The position numbers and the translations under genes were made by a program. The notes below the pieces were generated by a model, which was not told the origin of the DNA, ran no database searches, and worked only from the letters and a program-made list of their open reading frames with translations. DNA of 64,000 nucleotides from Acinetobacter piscicola (GTDB taxonomy: Bacteria; Pseudomonadota; Gammaproteobacteria; Pseudomonadales; Moraxellaceae), in the NCBI RefSeq assembly GCF_002233755.1, contig NZ_NIFO01000023.1:1-64000 (forward strand), written 5' to 3'. Of this stretch, positions 28,688 through 37,429 are shown piece after piece (position 1 is the stretch's first letter; every line of letters starts with the position of its first letter).

Positions 28688-29524
28688 ATGGAACTGCTGA
28701 ATAAAAATATTTGTTTTGATGGTGAACAAAGAGTTTATCAAATGCAATCTAAGGCTTTAAAAGGAACGACGAAGTTTGCAGCTTTTATTCCACTACAAGC
28801 GCTAGATGGGCAAAAGTGCCCAGCTTTATTTTATTTGGCAGGTCTAACTTGTACAGAAGAAACTTTTATTATTAAAGCTCATGCACAACGTTTAGCTGCG
28901 CAATTAGGTTTGATTCTGATTGCTCCTGATACCTCACCACGAGGTGAAGCTGTTGCTCAAGGTGATTCATGGGATTTAGGGCAAGGTGCTGGTTTTTATT
29001 TAAATGCAACGCAAGTGCCTTGGGCTGAACATTTTCAGATGGAAAGCTATATTATCGAAGAACTATATCCTTTACTGATTCAAGAGTTACCGATACAAGC
29101 TGAAGCGATTGGTGTATTTGGACACAGTATGGGAGGGCATGGCGCATTGACCTTGGCTTGGAAATATCCTGAGAAATTTAAATCAGTATCTGCGTTTGCT
29201 CCAATTTGTGCTCCTTGTGAATGTCCTTGGGGTGAAAAAGCATTTTCAAATTATCTCGGTGAAGACCGAACTGAATGGGCAAAGCATGATGCAACACAAT
29301 TGCTTTTAGCCAAAGGACAATTATTTGATGAGGTTTTAATTGATCAAGGTGTTAATGATCAATTTTATAGCCAATTAAACTCTGAAAAATATCAGCAGGC
29401 CTGTAGCGAAGTGGGACAGAAACTGACGCTAAGATTTCAAGAAGGCTATGATCATGGTTATTATTTTATACAAAGTTTTATTGATGATCATTTGCAATTT
29501 CATGCGATTCAGTTGCAGAAATGA
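28688..29524 (+). CDS. fghA: S-formylglutathione hydrolase
   Basis: This enzyme hydrolyses S-formylglutathione to formate and glutathione in formaldehyde detoxification. It is an alpha/beta hydrolase of the esterase D family, 278 residues, with LAGLTCTEETFIIKAHAQRLA, the nucleophile Ser in GVFGHSMGGHGAL, and the catalytic His in GYDHGYYFIQSF. No adhC/frmA lies beside it in this window. A hairpin at 29630-29663 lies downstream. Confidence 0.93.
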   Translation: MELLNKNICFDGEQRVYQMQSKALKGTTKFAAFIPLQALDGQKCPALFYLAGLTCTEETFIIKAHAQRLAAQLGLILIAPDTSPRGEAVAQGDSWDLGQGAGFYLNATQVPWAEHFQMESYIIEELYPLLIQELPIQAEAIGVFGHSMGGHGALTLAWKYPEKFKSVSAFAPICAPCECPWGEKAFSNYLGEDRTEWAKHDATQLLLAKGQLFDEVLIDQGVNDQFYSQLNSEKYQQACSEVGQKLTLRFQEGYDHGYYFIQSFIDDHLQFHAIQLQK

Positions 29525-29629
29525 TTTTTTATTAAATCATTAGATTGTTTAAAAATGATGGATTCAAGATTCGAAAATTCTAAAAATACCTAAAAAATAA
29601 GGCTTTTTATTCGATCTATTTATACTGGA

Positions 29630-29663
29630 TTGTAGAAGTTTATTTATCGATAGACTTCTACAA
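29630..29663. other. Long hairpin after fghA
   Basis: Arms TTGTAGAAGTTTAT and ATAGACTTCTACAA (14 bases, one wobble) enclose a 6-base loop. There is no T run, so it could be an RNA-protective hairpin, a binding site or a repeat. Confidence 0.5.
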
Positions 29664-29758
29664 CTGAGAAACTATTTCATTATGCTGTTAAAAAATATAC
29701 ACTGAGTTAAACAACTTTTTGAATTAAAAATCAAATAATATTTGGCAATAAGAGAAGA

Positions 29759-30868
29759 ATGATGCAGAACCCAACAACGTCAGATTTTCCTGAAAGTTCA
29801 ACTTTAAACTTAAATAAAACTCCGCCGCCTATTGAAGTGCCAACGGAGCAACAATATCCAAGAGTTCGCCGTTTTAAATTTCATGGCGATGCGATGGAAT
29901 ATTTCGGTATTTGGATCGTTAATATTCTACTGACTATTGTGACTTTGAGCTTATATGCACCGTGGGCAAAAGTACGTCGTTTACGTTATTTTTACGGCAA
30001 TACTGAGTTTTTCCGCAGACGTTTTGACTTTACAGGTATACCGACAAAAATCTTAATCGGCCGTCTCATTGCTTTAGGCATTTATGCTGCGTTTAGTATT
30101 TCATCGCAATACTCTGGAATCGCAACATTGGTTGGTCTTGTTTTACTTTATATGGCTGTGCCTTGGTTGATTCGTGCCACGATGCGTTTTACTGCCAGAA
30201 ATAGTAAGTTCGGAAATAGTCGCTTTTATTTTGATGGAACAACCAAAGAGTCGTATAAAGTCTTTTTCCTCAGTATTGCTGTTTATATTTTTTCTTTGGG
30301 TATTTTCGCACCTGTAGCGATTTGGTTGTATAAAAAATATTATATTAATCATTTGTATGCTGGACAATTAGAGTTCAAATTACATGCGGATTGGCCTGCG
30401 TATATGAGTGCAGTTTATATTCCAATCTTTATGTCTTTTGGTGTGATGATCGCGTTTGGAATTGTCTACTTTTCAATTGTTGGTGCACTTGCAGGTTTCT
30501 CGCCAGAGATGGTGATGATTGGTGTGTTCGCTATTTATGCGATCGCAGGATTATTTATTTATCCACTGAGTGCAGCCCGTATTTTTATTACCACTTGGAA
30601 TAATACGACGGTTGGGCATAGTCAATTTAAAACAGACTGTAATCAATGGCGATATGCATGGATTATTGCATCGAACTGGATTGCAAAAATTTTGAGTATC
30701 GGCTTATTGTCAGCTTGGGCTGCGATTCGTATTCACAAATATCAAGTTGAATCGATGAGTCTTATTTTACATGATGATCCTGATCAGATGATGAATCTTG
30801 CTCAACAAGACCATAGTGCGCTTGCAGAAGAAATTAGTGACATCTTTGATATCGATATTTCTTTATAA
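29759..30868 (+). CDS. yjgN: YjgN-family (DUF898) inner-membrane protein
   Basis: This 369-residue protein has an N-terminal cytoplasmic part of about 40 residues, then FKFHGDAMEYFGIWIVNILLT, the DUF898 signature, repeated twice with membrane pairs (LTIVTLSLYAPWAKVRRLRYFYGNTEF and LSIGLLSAWAAIRIHKYQVE). About eight hydrophobic segments are visible. The function is unknown. It is followed after 33 bases by an M48 peptidase gene, a pairing that suggests the two act together. Confidence 0.88.
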   Translation: MMQNPTTSDFPESSTLNLNKTPPPIEVPTEQQYPRVRRFKFHGDAMEYFGIWIVNILLTIVTLSLYAPWAKVRRLRYFYGNTEFFRRRFDFTGIPTKILIGRLIALGIYAAFSISSQYSGIATLVGLVLLYMAVPWLIRATMRFTARNSKFGNSRFYFDGTTKESYKVFFLSIAVYIFSLGIFAPVAIWLYKKYYINHLYAGQLEFKLHADWPAYMSAVYIPIFMSFGVMIAFGIVYFSIVGALAGFSPEMVMIGVFAIYAIAGLFIYPLSAARIFITTWNNTTVGHSQFKTDCNQWRYAWIIASNWIAKILSIGLLSAWAAIRIHKYQVESMSLILHDDPDQMMNLAQQDHSALAEEISDIFDIDISL

Positions 30869-30901
30869 CCACAGAAACCTATGAGCTGAATTGGATGATA
30901 T

Positions 30902-32035
30902 ATGTCGCAATCTATTGACGTAATTTTCTATGATGGTGTGGTGTCTAAGCCGCAACATGCACGTATTTCTGCATCATCACCATCAGAAATTCTGATTCGT
31001 TATGGTGAGCAATTACAACAGCAACGGCGCTATTTGTACGACGATATGGTGCTTATTGGTGCTTTAGGGAAATTACACCCTGTGATTGAACTCAAAGATG
31101 ATGCTCGAATTGAGTTTCAAGCTCCGTTACCTGAGTGGTTCAATTATGGGACGAAAGGTGTTCAGCATTCAGTTTGGAAATTAGAGCGTTCTCCAAGTTT
31201 GATCATTTTTAGTCTCGTTTTTGTGGTGGCTTTTTGCTTTGCTTTAATTAAATGGGGTATACCTGCGGCTTCTCATTATGTCGCATTTAAATTACCTGCA
31301 AATACTTTGGATAAAATTGGTGATGAAGTTGAAGAATATGTCATTGAAAATATGACTCAGCCAAGTCATCTTGCCCAAGGGCAACGAGATCAGATCAAGG
31401 CGCAATATTTAGCTACGATCGCAGAAGGTCAGCCTGCTAAATTAATTTTCCGAGAAGGCGATCATTTAGGTGCAAATGCAGTCGCGCTTCCAAATAATAC
31501 GATTATTATTACAGATGAGTTGATTGAATTAGCGCATAGTGATCAAGAGATTCTTGGGGTTTTGGCGCATGAGCAAGGGCATTTGATTGAGCGACATAGT
31601 TTGCAGCAAGGGCTTTCTAGTTTGGGAATGAGCGTGTTGTATATTGCAATGACAGGGGATAGTTCAGATTTATTGACCTCTCTACCCGCAGCAATGATTG
31701 GTGCGAATTATTCACGTAAATTTGAAAAAGAAGCTGATTTATATGCTTTAAAATTGATGGATCGTAAACACATAGAAGTGGCGCATTTTGCGAACTTTTT
31801 ACAGCGTTTAAATGATGAAGTCGCAGCCGAAGAAAAAGCAGAAGATTCTACTCATTCTACTAAGAAGTCAGATTCGGATAAAAAGACCGATCCAAGCAAA
31901 ACGCAAACACAGAAAGAGCAAAAAGAAGAAAATACGCATTTAGCGGTTTTAGATGCCCTATCTTCACATCCTGCGACTGAAGAACGTATTCAAATGGTTC
32001 GTGATTTTGAAAAGCAGCAACAATCCAAACATTAA
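30902..32035 (+). CDS. Membrane M48-family zinc metallopeptidase
   Basis: This 377-residue protein has one hydrophobic segment near residues 100-120 followed by an M48 peptidase domain. The zinc motif HEQGH is at residues 223-227, with the third ligand Glu near 277 in KFEKEADLYA. The C-terminal region has a charged Lys/Glu/Ser linker (about 310-345) before a conserved SSHPATEERI end. It resembles the BepA/Oma1-like group. It is translated with yjgN. Its role may be envelope-protein quality control, which is inferred. Confidence 0.87.
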   Translation: MSQSIDVIFYDGVVSKPQHARISASSPSEILIRYGEQLQQQRRYLYDDMVLIGALGKLHPVIELKDDARIEFQAPLPEWFNYGTKGVQHSVWKLERSPSLIIFSLVFVVAFCFALIKWGIPAASHYVAFKLPANTLDKIGDEVEEYVIENMTQPSHLAQGQRDQIKAQYLATIAEGQPAKLIFREGDHLGANAVALPNNTIIITDELIELAHSDQEILGVLAHEQGHLIERHSLQQGLSSLGMSVLYIAMTGDSSDLLTSLPAAMIGANYSRKFEKEADLYALKLMDRKHIEVAHFANFLQRLNDEVAAEEKAEDSTHSTKKSDSDKKTDPSKTQTQKEQKEENTHLAVLDALSSHPATEERIQMVRDFEKQQQSKH

Positions 32036-32045
32036 TCAAGCGATA

Positions 32046-32071
32046 TGAAGGGTTTAAATTTTAAATCCTTC
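32046..32071 (+). terminator. Weak terminator-like hairpin after the M48 gene
   Basis: GAAGGGTTTAA and TTAAATCCTTC pair with one wobble around a short loop; only four T follow a few bases later. Confidence 0.45.
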
Positions 32072-32228
32072 AGGTCATTTTCATATGGTTCATATAGATC
32101 GTAATCTTTGATCATGCTTGTCTTTATTTCTCAATGATCAAGATCGGTAAAACTGTTGGTTTTTGAAACAATTCAGCGTTTTAAGTTTGTTATACTATGT
32201 TAAATCCAAATTTACGCTAGGTTGATTC

Positions 32229-32915
32229 ATGTCCAAGCCATATCTGATTGCACCTTCAATTCTTTCTGCAGACTTTGCTCGTTTAGGTGAAGAGGTTGAA
32301 AAAGTATTGGAAGCGGGTGCTGATGTTGTCCATTTTGATGTTATGGACAATCACTACGTTCCAAACTTAACTTTTGGTGCAGGTGTATGTAAGGCGTTGA
32401 AAAAATACGGAATCAAGGCACCGATTGATGTACATCTCATGGTTTCACCTGTAGACCGTATGATTGGTGACTTTCTAGAGGCAGGTGCGGATATTATTAC
32501 TTTCCATCCTGAGGCGACGCATCATATTGACCGTTCTTTACAGTTGATTAAATCTGGTGGCGCAAAAGCAGGTTTGGTCTTTAATCCTGCAACACCATTA
32601 CATTATTTAGACTATGTTTTAGATAAAGTTGATCAAGTGTTATTGATGAGTGTTAACCCGGGTTTTGGTGGTCAAACATTTATTCCAATGACTTTAGATA
32701 AATTACGCCAAGCGCGCCAAATTATAGATGCATCGGGTCGAGATATTCGCTTAGAAGTTGATGGTGGCGTTACACCTGCCAATATTCGCGAAATTGCTGA
32801 GGCTGGTGCAGATATGTTTGTTGCTGGTTCTGCTATTTTTGGCAAACCTGATTATCAAGCTGTCATTGATGAAATGCGTGCAGAACTTGCAAAAGTTGGC
32901 AGCGTAAATGTCTAA
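32229..32915 (+). CDS. rpe: Ribulose-phosphate 3-epimerase
   Basis: Rpe interconverts ribulose-5-phosphate and xylulose-5-phosphate in the pentose phosphate pathway. The 228-residue TIM barrel starts with [20 protein letters not shown] and carries [23 protein letters not shown], the [11 protein letters not shown] signature and [11 protein letters not shown], with metal-binding His and Asp in place. A TATACT -10 lies about 40 bases upstream. It is monocistronic. Confidence 0.96.
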   Translation: MSKPYLIAPSILSADFARLGEEVEKVLEAGADVVHFDVMDNHYVPNLTFGAGVCKALKKYGIKAPIDVHLMVSPVDRMIGDFLEAGADIITFHPEATHHIDRSLQLIKSGGAKAGLVFNPATPLHYLDYVLDKVDQVLLMSVNPGFGGQTFIPMTLDKLRQARQIIDASGRDIRLEVDGGVTPANIREIAEAGADMFVAGSAIFGKPDYQAVIDEMRAELAKVGSVNV

Positions 32916-32942
32916 ATCGTTCTACTGTTTAGATAGAGTGTC

Positions 32943-33002
32943 TGTGGATAACTTTGACGATAACTCTATGGATAACTGTGTTGATAACCGCATGGATAAA
33001 TT
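32943..33002 (+). repeat. Five tandem 12-bp units resembling DnaA boxes
   Basis: Starting at 32943, 32955, 32967, 32979 and 32991, exactly every 12 bases, are TGTGGATAA, TGACGATAA, TATGGATAA, TGTTGATAA and CATGGATAA. Unit 1 is the exact complement of the DnaA box TTATCCACA; the others match it at 7-8 of 9 bases. The array is in non-coding DNA right after rpe and before a terminator. Binding by DnaA is inferred. Confidence 0.6.
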
Positions 33003-33058
33003 GGTTTTAAAATAACCAATTGAATATCAATGGTTTGTAAAATAGACATATTGTGTGT

Positions 33059-33085
33059 AAAAAGAGCTCAAATGAGCTCTTTTTT
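33059..33085 (+). terminator. Intrinsic terminator after rpe
   Basis: AAAGAGCTCA and TGAGCTCTTT pair around a 2-base centre and run into a T tract. Confidence 0.9.
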
Positions 33086-33184
33086 ATATGATTTATAAAG
33101 TTAAATAGCGTATTTATTTCGAGCAATTTTTAGGGAAATTAAAAGCTCAATCATTAAGCAACTGATTTATGGATGTTTTGTTAA

Positions 33185-33199
33185 GTGTATTTGCTACAC
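33185..33199. promoter_or_regulatory. Inverted repeat upstream of the copper operon
   Basis: GTGTA-TTTGC-TACAC is a short perfect inverted repeat 57 bases before the first copper gene. It may be a regulator site; it does not match a cop box I know. Confidence 0.3.
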
Positions 33200-33255
33200 A
33201 TCCAATAATTCTATATGCTTAGTCTATATCTATTGATCGTTTTCATTTGGTTTCT

Positions 33256-33741
33256 ATGCTGACTCAACTCTGCAAACAGGCTTGGTTTGTTTGTCTTATG
33301 GTTTTTGCCATAGGCTGGAGTAGTGTGTCTGTTGCATCAGTAAAAACAATGCATATAACCATGCAAATGCAACATGAACAAATGAATCAGTCAGATGCAG
33401 CACATCAGCAAATCATGCAAGGTATGTCTGTTCAAGACATGAAAGCACATTGCGCCGATCTGAAAACGCAATTAGAAAATCAACATGCACATTCAGATGT
33501 GCAAAAGCAAAATTTGACGGATTGTCATAAACAGTTGATTCAATCTAAACAAGTTCAGCATTCTGAATGTCAGGATTGTGCTTTATTCTCATGTCAATCT
33601 TCAATTGTTTGGTTTAATACTGATATTCCTCAGATCAGTTCGCCAGAACATTCACAGCACTTAAATTCTCTACAAAGTTTTTATCAGGCCCAACATCTTG
33701 CTGGGCATTGGCAAGAAATTTTACGTCCTCCCAAAGCTTAA
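33256..33741 (+). CDS. Small secreted His/Met/Cys-rich protein of the copper operon
   Basis: This protein of about 161 residues begins with a signal peptide (MLTQLCKQAWFVCLMVFAIG) ending near SVA-SV. The mature part is rich in Met, His and Gln (MHITMQMQHEQMNQ), with a Cys-containing segment near QHSECQDCALFSC. Such composition suits copper binding, and position before copA resembles the small leader-type proteins of copper operons (for example copL-like genes). I cannot name the family with certainty. An in-frame TTG at 33247 is a weaker start than the ATG at 33256. The gap to copA is 58 bases. Confidence 0.65.
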   Translation: MLTQLCKQAWFVCLMVFAIGWSSVSVASVKTMHITMQMQHEQMNQSDAAHQQIMQGMSVQDMKAHCADLKTQLENQHAHSDVQKQNLTDCHKQLIQSKQVQHSECQDCALFSCQSSIVWFNTDIPQISSPEHSQHLNSLQSFYQAQHLAGHWQEILRPPKA

Positions 33742-33799
33742 TTCTTAATTTTTAAATCATTAATTTTTTTAATATTTTTTAAAATTTCAGGATTAAGTC

Positions 33800-35695
33800 A
33801 TGTCTATAAAATTATCGCGGAGCGTCATGCTCGCTGTTGGTTTAATGTCCTCATCGTGGGGATTTGCAGCAGTGAAAGAGTATCATTTAACCATTGATGA
33901 AGGGACTGTCAATGTGACAGCTAAGCCCTTACAACGGATTACGGTGAATGGAAAGTTTCCAGCGCCACTTCTTGAATTTGAAGAAGGTGATGAAGCTGTT
34001 ATTCATGTGCATAACAATCTAAAAAATCAGGATTCATCACTACATTGGCATGGGTTACTTTTACCCGGAATTATGGATGGTGTACCTGGTTTTAATGGGT
34101 TTAATGGCATTAAACCGAACCAAGATTTTACTTATAAATTCAAGGTTCGCCAAAGTGGAACGTATTGGTATCATGCGCATTCAAAAGGTCAGGAACAAGA
34201 TGGTTTATATGGTGCTTTAGTCATCTATCCAAAAGATAAAAAACCTTTGGCGACACATGAAAAAGCTGAACGTGATTATGTGGTGATGCTTTCAGATTTT
34301 CATGAGCAGAAAAGCGATGAGATACAAAAAAATCTAAAAATTTCAGCTGAATACTATCAAAATCAACGTGAAACTTTGGGCGATGTTTGGAAGCAAGCCA
34401 AACGTGACGGCTTAAAAGCTACGTGGTCTGATCGTAAAATGTGGAATCAGATGCGTATGCTAAAAACAGATTTGTCTGATGTAACGGGTTATACCTTTTT
34501 GGTGAATGGTAAAACGCCTGAACAAAATTGGACAGCTCAGTTTAAACCGAATGAAAAAGTACGTTTGCGTTTTATCAATGCCTCAGCCATGTCTTTCTTT
34601 GATGTGCGTATTCCCAATTTAAAAATGACTGTGGTGAGTGCAGATGGTCAGCCAGTGAAACCTGTAAATGTCGATGAATTCCGTATCGGGGCAGCTGAAA
34701 CCTATGATGTGATTGTCGAGCCAAAAACTGCGCATTATCAAATCGAAGCTGAATCAATTGATCGTTCAGGTTTTGCCATAGCGACTTTGCAAAACGAACT
34801 TGCACCTAATATCGCTACGCTACAAAAACCTCAAGCCCGTCCACGTGCTTTACTCAATATGGCCGATATGGGACATGGCAGTGATGATTCAAATGTAGAT
34901 CATTCAAAAATGAATCATGCTGATATGCAGGATATGGATCACGCTAAAATGAATCATGCTGATATGCAGGGTATGGATCATTCAAAAATGGATCATGCTG
35001 ATATGCAAGATATGGATCATTCAAAAATGGATCATGGCGATATGCAGGGTATGGATCACGCTAAAATGAATCATGCTATGCAAGCTAATGATCATTCACA
35101 GCATAAACAAACAACATCTTCTAAAAATGATGATGTGGTTGAAGGTTGGGCAAATGCATCTACACCTAAAGGTGATAAAGCACTGCAATACAGTGATTTA
35201 AAATCTTTAACACCGCAAGCTGATACTCGTGAAGCGACCAGTGAATTGGTGATTCGTTTAGGTGGAACCATGGAACGCTATATTTGGACCATCAATGGCA
35301 AGAAATTCAGTGATGCAGAACCACTCAAAGTGAAATATGGTGAACGTATTCGAATCAAATTTATCAATGACAGCATGATGGCGCACCCAATGCATTTGCA
35401 CGGTATGTTTATGCAGTTGGAAAATGGTCAAGCTGCTGTTGATATGCCGAATAAACATACTATCGTCGTGCCACCTGCAAAAACGGTTACTGCATTGCTT
35501 ACCGCAGATGAATTGGGAGAATGGGCAATTCATTGTCATTTGTTGTATCACATGAGTGCAGGCATGATGAATAAATTGATCGTTGCCAATGTGACAGATG
35601 CGAAGCAATCAACTACGCCAATACTTAAACCCAATAGCACGATAGAGGCAAATTCAACAGCTGAGCAGAAAGGAGATGAACATGCACATCACTAA
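33800..35695 (+). CDS. copA: Copper-resistance multicopper oxidase CopA
   Basis: CopA/PcoA oxidises and sequesters Cu(I) in the periplasm. The copper-ligand motifs are clear: HWHGLLLPG and YWYHAHSKGQ in the N-terminal cupredoxin domain, HPMHLHGMF and HCHLLYHMSAGMM at the C-terminus. The signal peptide (MSIKLSRSVMLAVGLMSSSW) lacks a twin-arginine motif, which differs from the usual Tat export. Between residues about 365 and 430 lie five 13-residue Met/His repeats encoded by 39-bp direct repeats. The last 14 bases overlap the copB start. Confidence 0.94.
   Translation: MSIKLSRSVMLAVGLMSSSWGFAAVKEYHLTIDEGTVNVTAKPLQRITVNGKFPAPLLEFEEGDEAVIHVHNNLKNQDSSLHWHGLLLPGIMDGVPGFNGFNGIKPNQDFTYKFKVRQSGTYWYHAHSKGQEQDGLYGALVIYPKDKKPLATHEKAERDYVVMLSDFHEQKSDEIQKNLKISAEYYQNQRETLGDVWKQAKRDGLKATWSDRKMWNQMRMLKTDLSDVTGYTFLVNGKTPEQNWTAQFKPNEKVRLRFINASAMSFFDVRIPNLKMTVVSADGQPVKPVNVDEFRIGAAETYDVIVEPKTAHYQIEAESIDRSGFAIATLQNELAPNIATLQKPQARPRALLNMADMGHGSDDSNVDHSKMNHADMQDMDHAKMNHADMQGMDHSKMDHADMQDMDHSKMDHGDMQGMDHAKMNHAMQANDHSQHKQTTSSKNDDVVEGWANASTPKGDKALQYSDLKSLTPQADTREATSELVIRLGGTMERYIWTINGKKFSDAEPLKVKYGERIRIKFINDSMMAHPMHLHGMFMQLENGQAAVDMPNKHTIVVPPAKTVTALLTADELGEWAIHCHLLYHMSAGMMNKLIVANVTDAKQSTTPILKPNSTIEANSTAEQKGDEHAHH
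34898..35087 (+). repeat. 39-bp tandem repeats inside copA
   Basis: Five units begin at 34898, 34937, 34976, 35015 and 35054 and encode DHSKMNHADMQDM-like peptides, varying at S/A, N/D and D/G. The last unit is shortened. These are Met/His copper-binding repeats, and direct repeats of this kind can change copy number by slippage. Confidence 0.9.
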
Positions 35696-36755
35696 TTTAT
35701 TTCCTAAAACGTTTCCAAAAACACTGTTAGCGAGTTCATTGTTATTGCTTTGTGGTGTAGCTTTTGCTCATGAAGGGCATGCGGATATTTCACCGCAACA
35801 GCTATCTGAACAACAGCATGATATGTCTGAAATGGATCATTCCAAAATGAACCATGATGATATGCAACCGATGGATCGTTCGAAAATGATGCATCACACT
35901 ATGCCAACTGTATCGAGTAAGAATGCTGTAAAAGTTGATGATTCAATAGAGCAATATTCTCTAGATAAAATGGATCATTCTCAGCATCCATCTTCTCAGA
36001 CCCAGTATGCTCAAACTGAATATTCTCAGACTAAACATTCCCAAACAAAGAAGATGGCTGAAAACCATCAAGGACATGACCATCGTACAGAACACGGCGC
36101 ACAGATTTATGCAGTTACCACTGTGGATAATAAATGGTTAGTCAATGAAGATGGTAAAGGTGCACTAAAATCTGAGTTTGAAACACGTATTGGTACAGAT
36201 GAAAATAAGATCTTCATCAAAGCACATGTAGATAAACATGAGTCACATGATGCTGAATATGATGTCAAAGCACTCTATAGCCGTATGATTTCAGACTTTT
36301 GGGATGCGCAAATAGGTACGCGGTACCGTGTAGAAAAAGTTGAATTAGATCAGCATCGTAAAGATACTGAGGAAAAATTGGATGCTGTAATTGGTTTGCA
36401 TGGTATGGTGCCGTATTTCTTTGAAACCGATGCCTATTTCTATGCAGGTGAAGATCATTATGCTGGGTTTAGTTTGGAAACTGAACGTGATCTCTTATTC
36501 ACGCAAAAACTCATTGTTAAACCCTATTTAGATTTGGATATTATTTTCAGTGATGATTCTAAATATGCCAAGAAATCAGGTTTAAGCAATGTCACTGCTG
36601 GTTTAGAAACACGTTATGAAATCAGTAAAAAAGTCATGCCTTACCTTGATATTGCCTATGAATATTCTAAAGGTAATGATTCAACGGCTTGGCAGTTAGA
36701 AAGCGATTCTGAAAAAGGTTGGCTTTACGGTGCAGGGATTCGCTTTAAGTTCTAA
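35682..36755 (+). CDS. copB: Outer-membrane copper-resistance protein CopB
   Basis: CopB/PcoB is a copper-linked outer-membrane beta-barrel. The ATG at 35682 has AGGAG 6 bases upstream inside copA, so translation is coupled; an in-frame ATG at 35676 is the alternative. After the signal peptide (ending near AFA-HE) comes a Met/His-rich region (MDHSKMNHDDMQPMDRSKMM), then the barrel domain with typical strands KALYSRMISDFWDAQIGTRYR and a C-terminal aromatic GAGIRFKF. Length of 357 residues is normal. Confidence 0.93.
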   Translation: MHITNLFPKTFPKTLLASSLLLLCGVAFAHEGHADISPQQLSEQQHDMSEMDHSKMNHDDMQPMDRSKMMHHTMPTVSSKNAVKVDDSIEQYSLDKMDHSQHPSSQTQYAQTEYSQTKHSQTKKMAENHQGHDHRTEHGAQIYAVTTVDNKWLVNEDGKGALKSEFETRIGTDENKIFIKAHVDKHESHDAEYDVKALYSRMISDFWDAQIGTRYRVEKVELDQHRKDTEEKLDAVIGLHGMVPYFFETDAYFYAGEDHYAGFSLETERDLLFTQKLIVKPYLDLDIIFSDDSKYAKKSGLSNVTAGLETRYEISKKVMPYLDIAYEYSKGNDSTAWQLESDSEKGWLYGAGIRFKF

Positions 36756-36795
36756 TACTTAATTTTAATATTTTGATTCAAGATCATTAAGTAAA

Positions 36796-36832
36796 AGGGT
36801 TTTAAACTTACGACTTTAAAGCCCTAATTTTT
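36796..36832 (+). terminator. Intrinsic terminator after copB
   Basis: AGGGTTTTAAA pairs with TTTAAAGCCCT (one wobble) around an 8-base loop, followed by AATTTTT. Confidence 0.75.
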
Positions 36833-36904
36833 ATAGGTGTATTTTGGGTCATTAAATGTAAAAAGGCATCCATTTAAAATAATTTGCAGTATAATTTTAA
36901 GCAT

Positions 36905-37006
36905 CATTAGGAGGAACGACCTCCCTGAGTGTTTTATCCGTAATGGAAAACTCACTGAGAAAATTCGTCAGGACGACCTGATTCTCATTAAAATTTGGAG
37001 GTCGTC
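36905..37006 (+). promoter_or_regulatory. Guanidine-II (mini-ykkC) riboswitch
   Basis: Two hairpins carry ACGA loops: GGAGG-AACGA-CCTCC (36910-36924) and TCAGG-ACGA-CCTGA (36968-36981), the hallmark of mini-ykkC RNAs that bind guanidinium. They lie directly before a guanidine-exporter gene. The expression platform can be read: ACGACCTCC (36916-36924) is the exact complement of GGAGGTCGT (36997-37005), which contains the Shine-Dalgarno site, and GACGACCT (36972-36979) is the complement of AGGTCGTC (36999-37006). Ligand-stabilised hairpins should therefore free the ribosome site. Confidence 0.88.
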
Positions 37007-37324
37007 ATGGCTTGGATTGTACTTATTTTTGCAGGTGTGTTTGAAATCGTTTGGGCATATTCTATGAAAATGTCTGAGGGATTTACTAAGCTAACACCGA
37101 GTATTATCACGATATTTTTCATGATTTTAAGTTTTGCGCTTTTAGCTTATGCAATGAAAACCTTGCCCTTGGGAACAGCCTATACGATTTGGACAGGAAT
37201 TGGGGCAGTGGGTTCATTTCTTATCGGGATTTTTATTTTAGGTGAACCTGCTACGGCTATGCGTATGGTTGCAGCTGTATTGATTATTTCAGGTTTAATT
37301 TTGATGAAACTGTCATCTTCTTAA
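37007..37324 (+). CDS. gdx: Guanidinium exporter, SMR family (Gdx/SugE type)
   Basis: This 105-residue protein has four hydrophobic segments and belongs to the small multidrug resistance family. The start MAWIVLIFAGVFEIVWAYSMKMSEGFTK, with Glu13, and the stretch GTAYTIWTGIGAVGSFLIGIFILGE match the Gdx/SugE subgroup, which exports guanidinium in exchange for protons as an antiparallel dimer. The ATG at 37007 follows GGAGG by 5 bases. The guanidine-II riboswitch upstream supports this subgroup over multidrug EmrE. A damaged second copy of its 3' end lies 110 bases downstream. Confidence 0.93.
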   Translation: MAWIVLIFAGVFEIVWAYSMKMSEGFTKLTPSIITIFFMILSFALLAYAMKTLPLGTAYTIWTGIGAVGSFLIGIFILGEPATAMRMVAAVLIISGLILMKLSSS

Positions 37325-37340
37325 TCAGCGTTTTTATTTC

Positions 37341-37377
37341 AAATCCAAGTTTATTCAATGGATAAGCTTGGATTTTT
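37341..37377 (+). terminator. Intrinsic terminator after gdx
   Basis: AAATCCAAG and CTTGGATTT pair around a 17-base loop (itself able to pair further) and run into six T. Confidence 0.8.
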
Positions 37378-37429
37378 TATGTCCAAAATTCTTATATTTA
37401 TATTTTCGTGAATTATTTTTCGCAAAAGC

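Larger units (their letters stand above)
32916..33255. other. Intergenic region between rpe and the copper operon
   Basis: This 340-base stretch holds the five-unit 12-bp array (32943-33002), a strong terminator (33059-33085), and an inverted repeat GTGTA-N5-TACAC (33185-33199) in the likely promoter area of the copper genes. No gene is visible. Confidence 0.7.

Noticed and set aside
34898..35087. Tandem repeats as a CRISPR-like array
   Set aside because: The units are 39 bp, in frame with copA and without variable spacers. They encode Met/His motifs.
35258..35608. A 116-codon open frame antisense to copA
   Set aside because: It overlaps the conserved copper-ligand coding end of copA and is His/Cys-rich only because the sense strand is His/Met-rich.
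37007..37324. EmrE-type multidrug exporter
   Set aside because: The riboswitch upstream and the W-T-G-I-G-A-V-G segment fit the Gdx guanidinium subgroup better.
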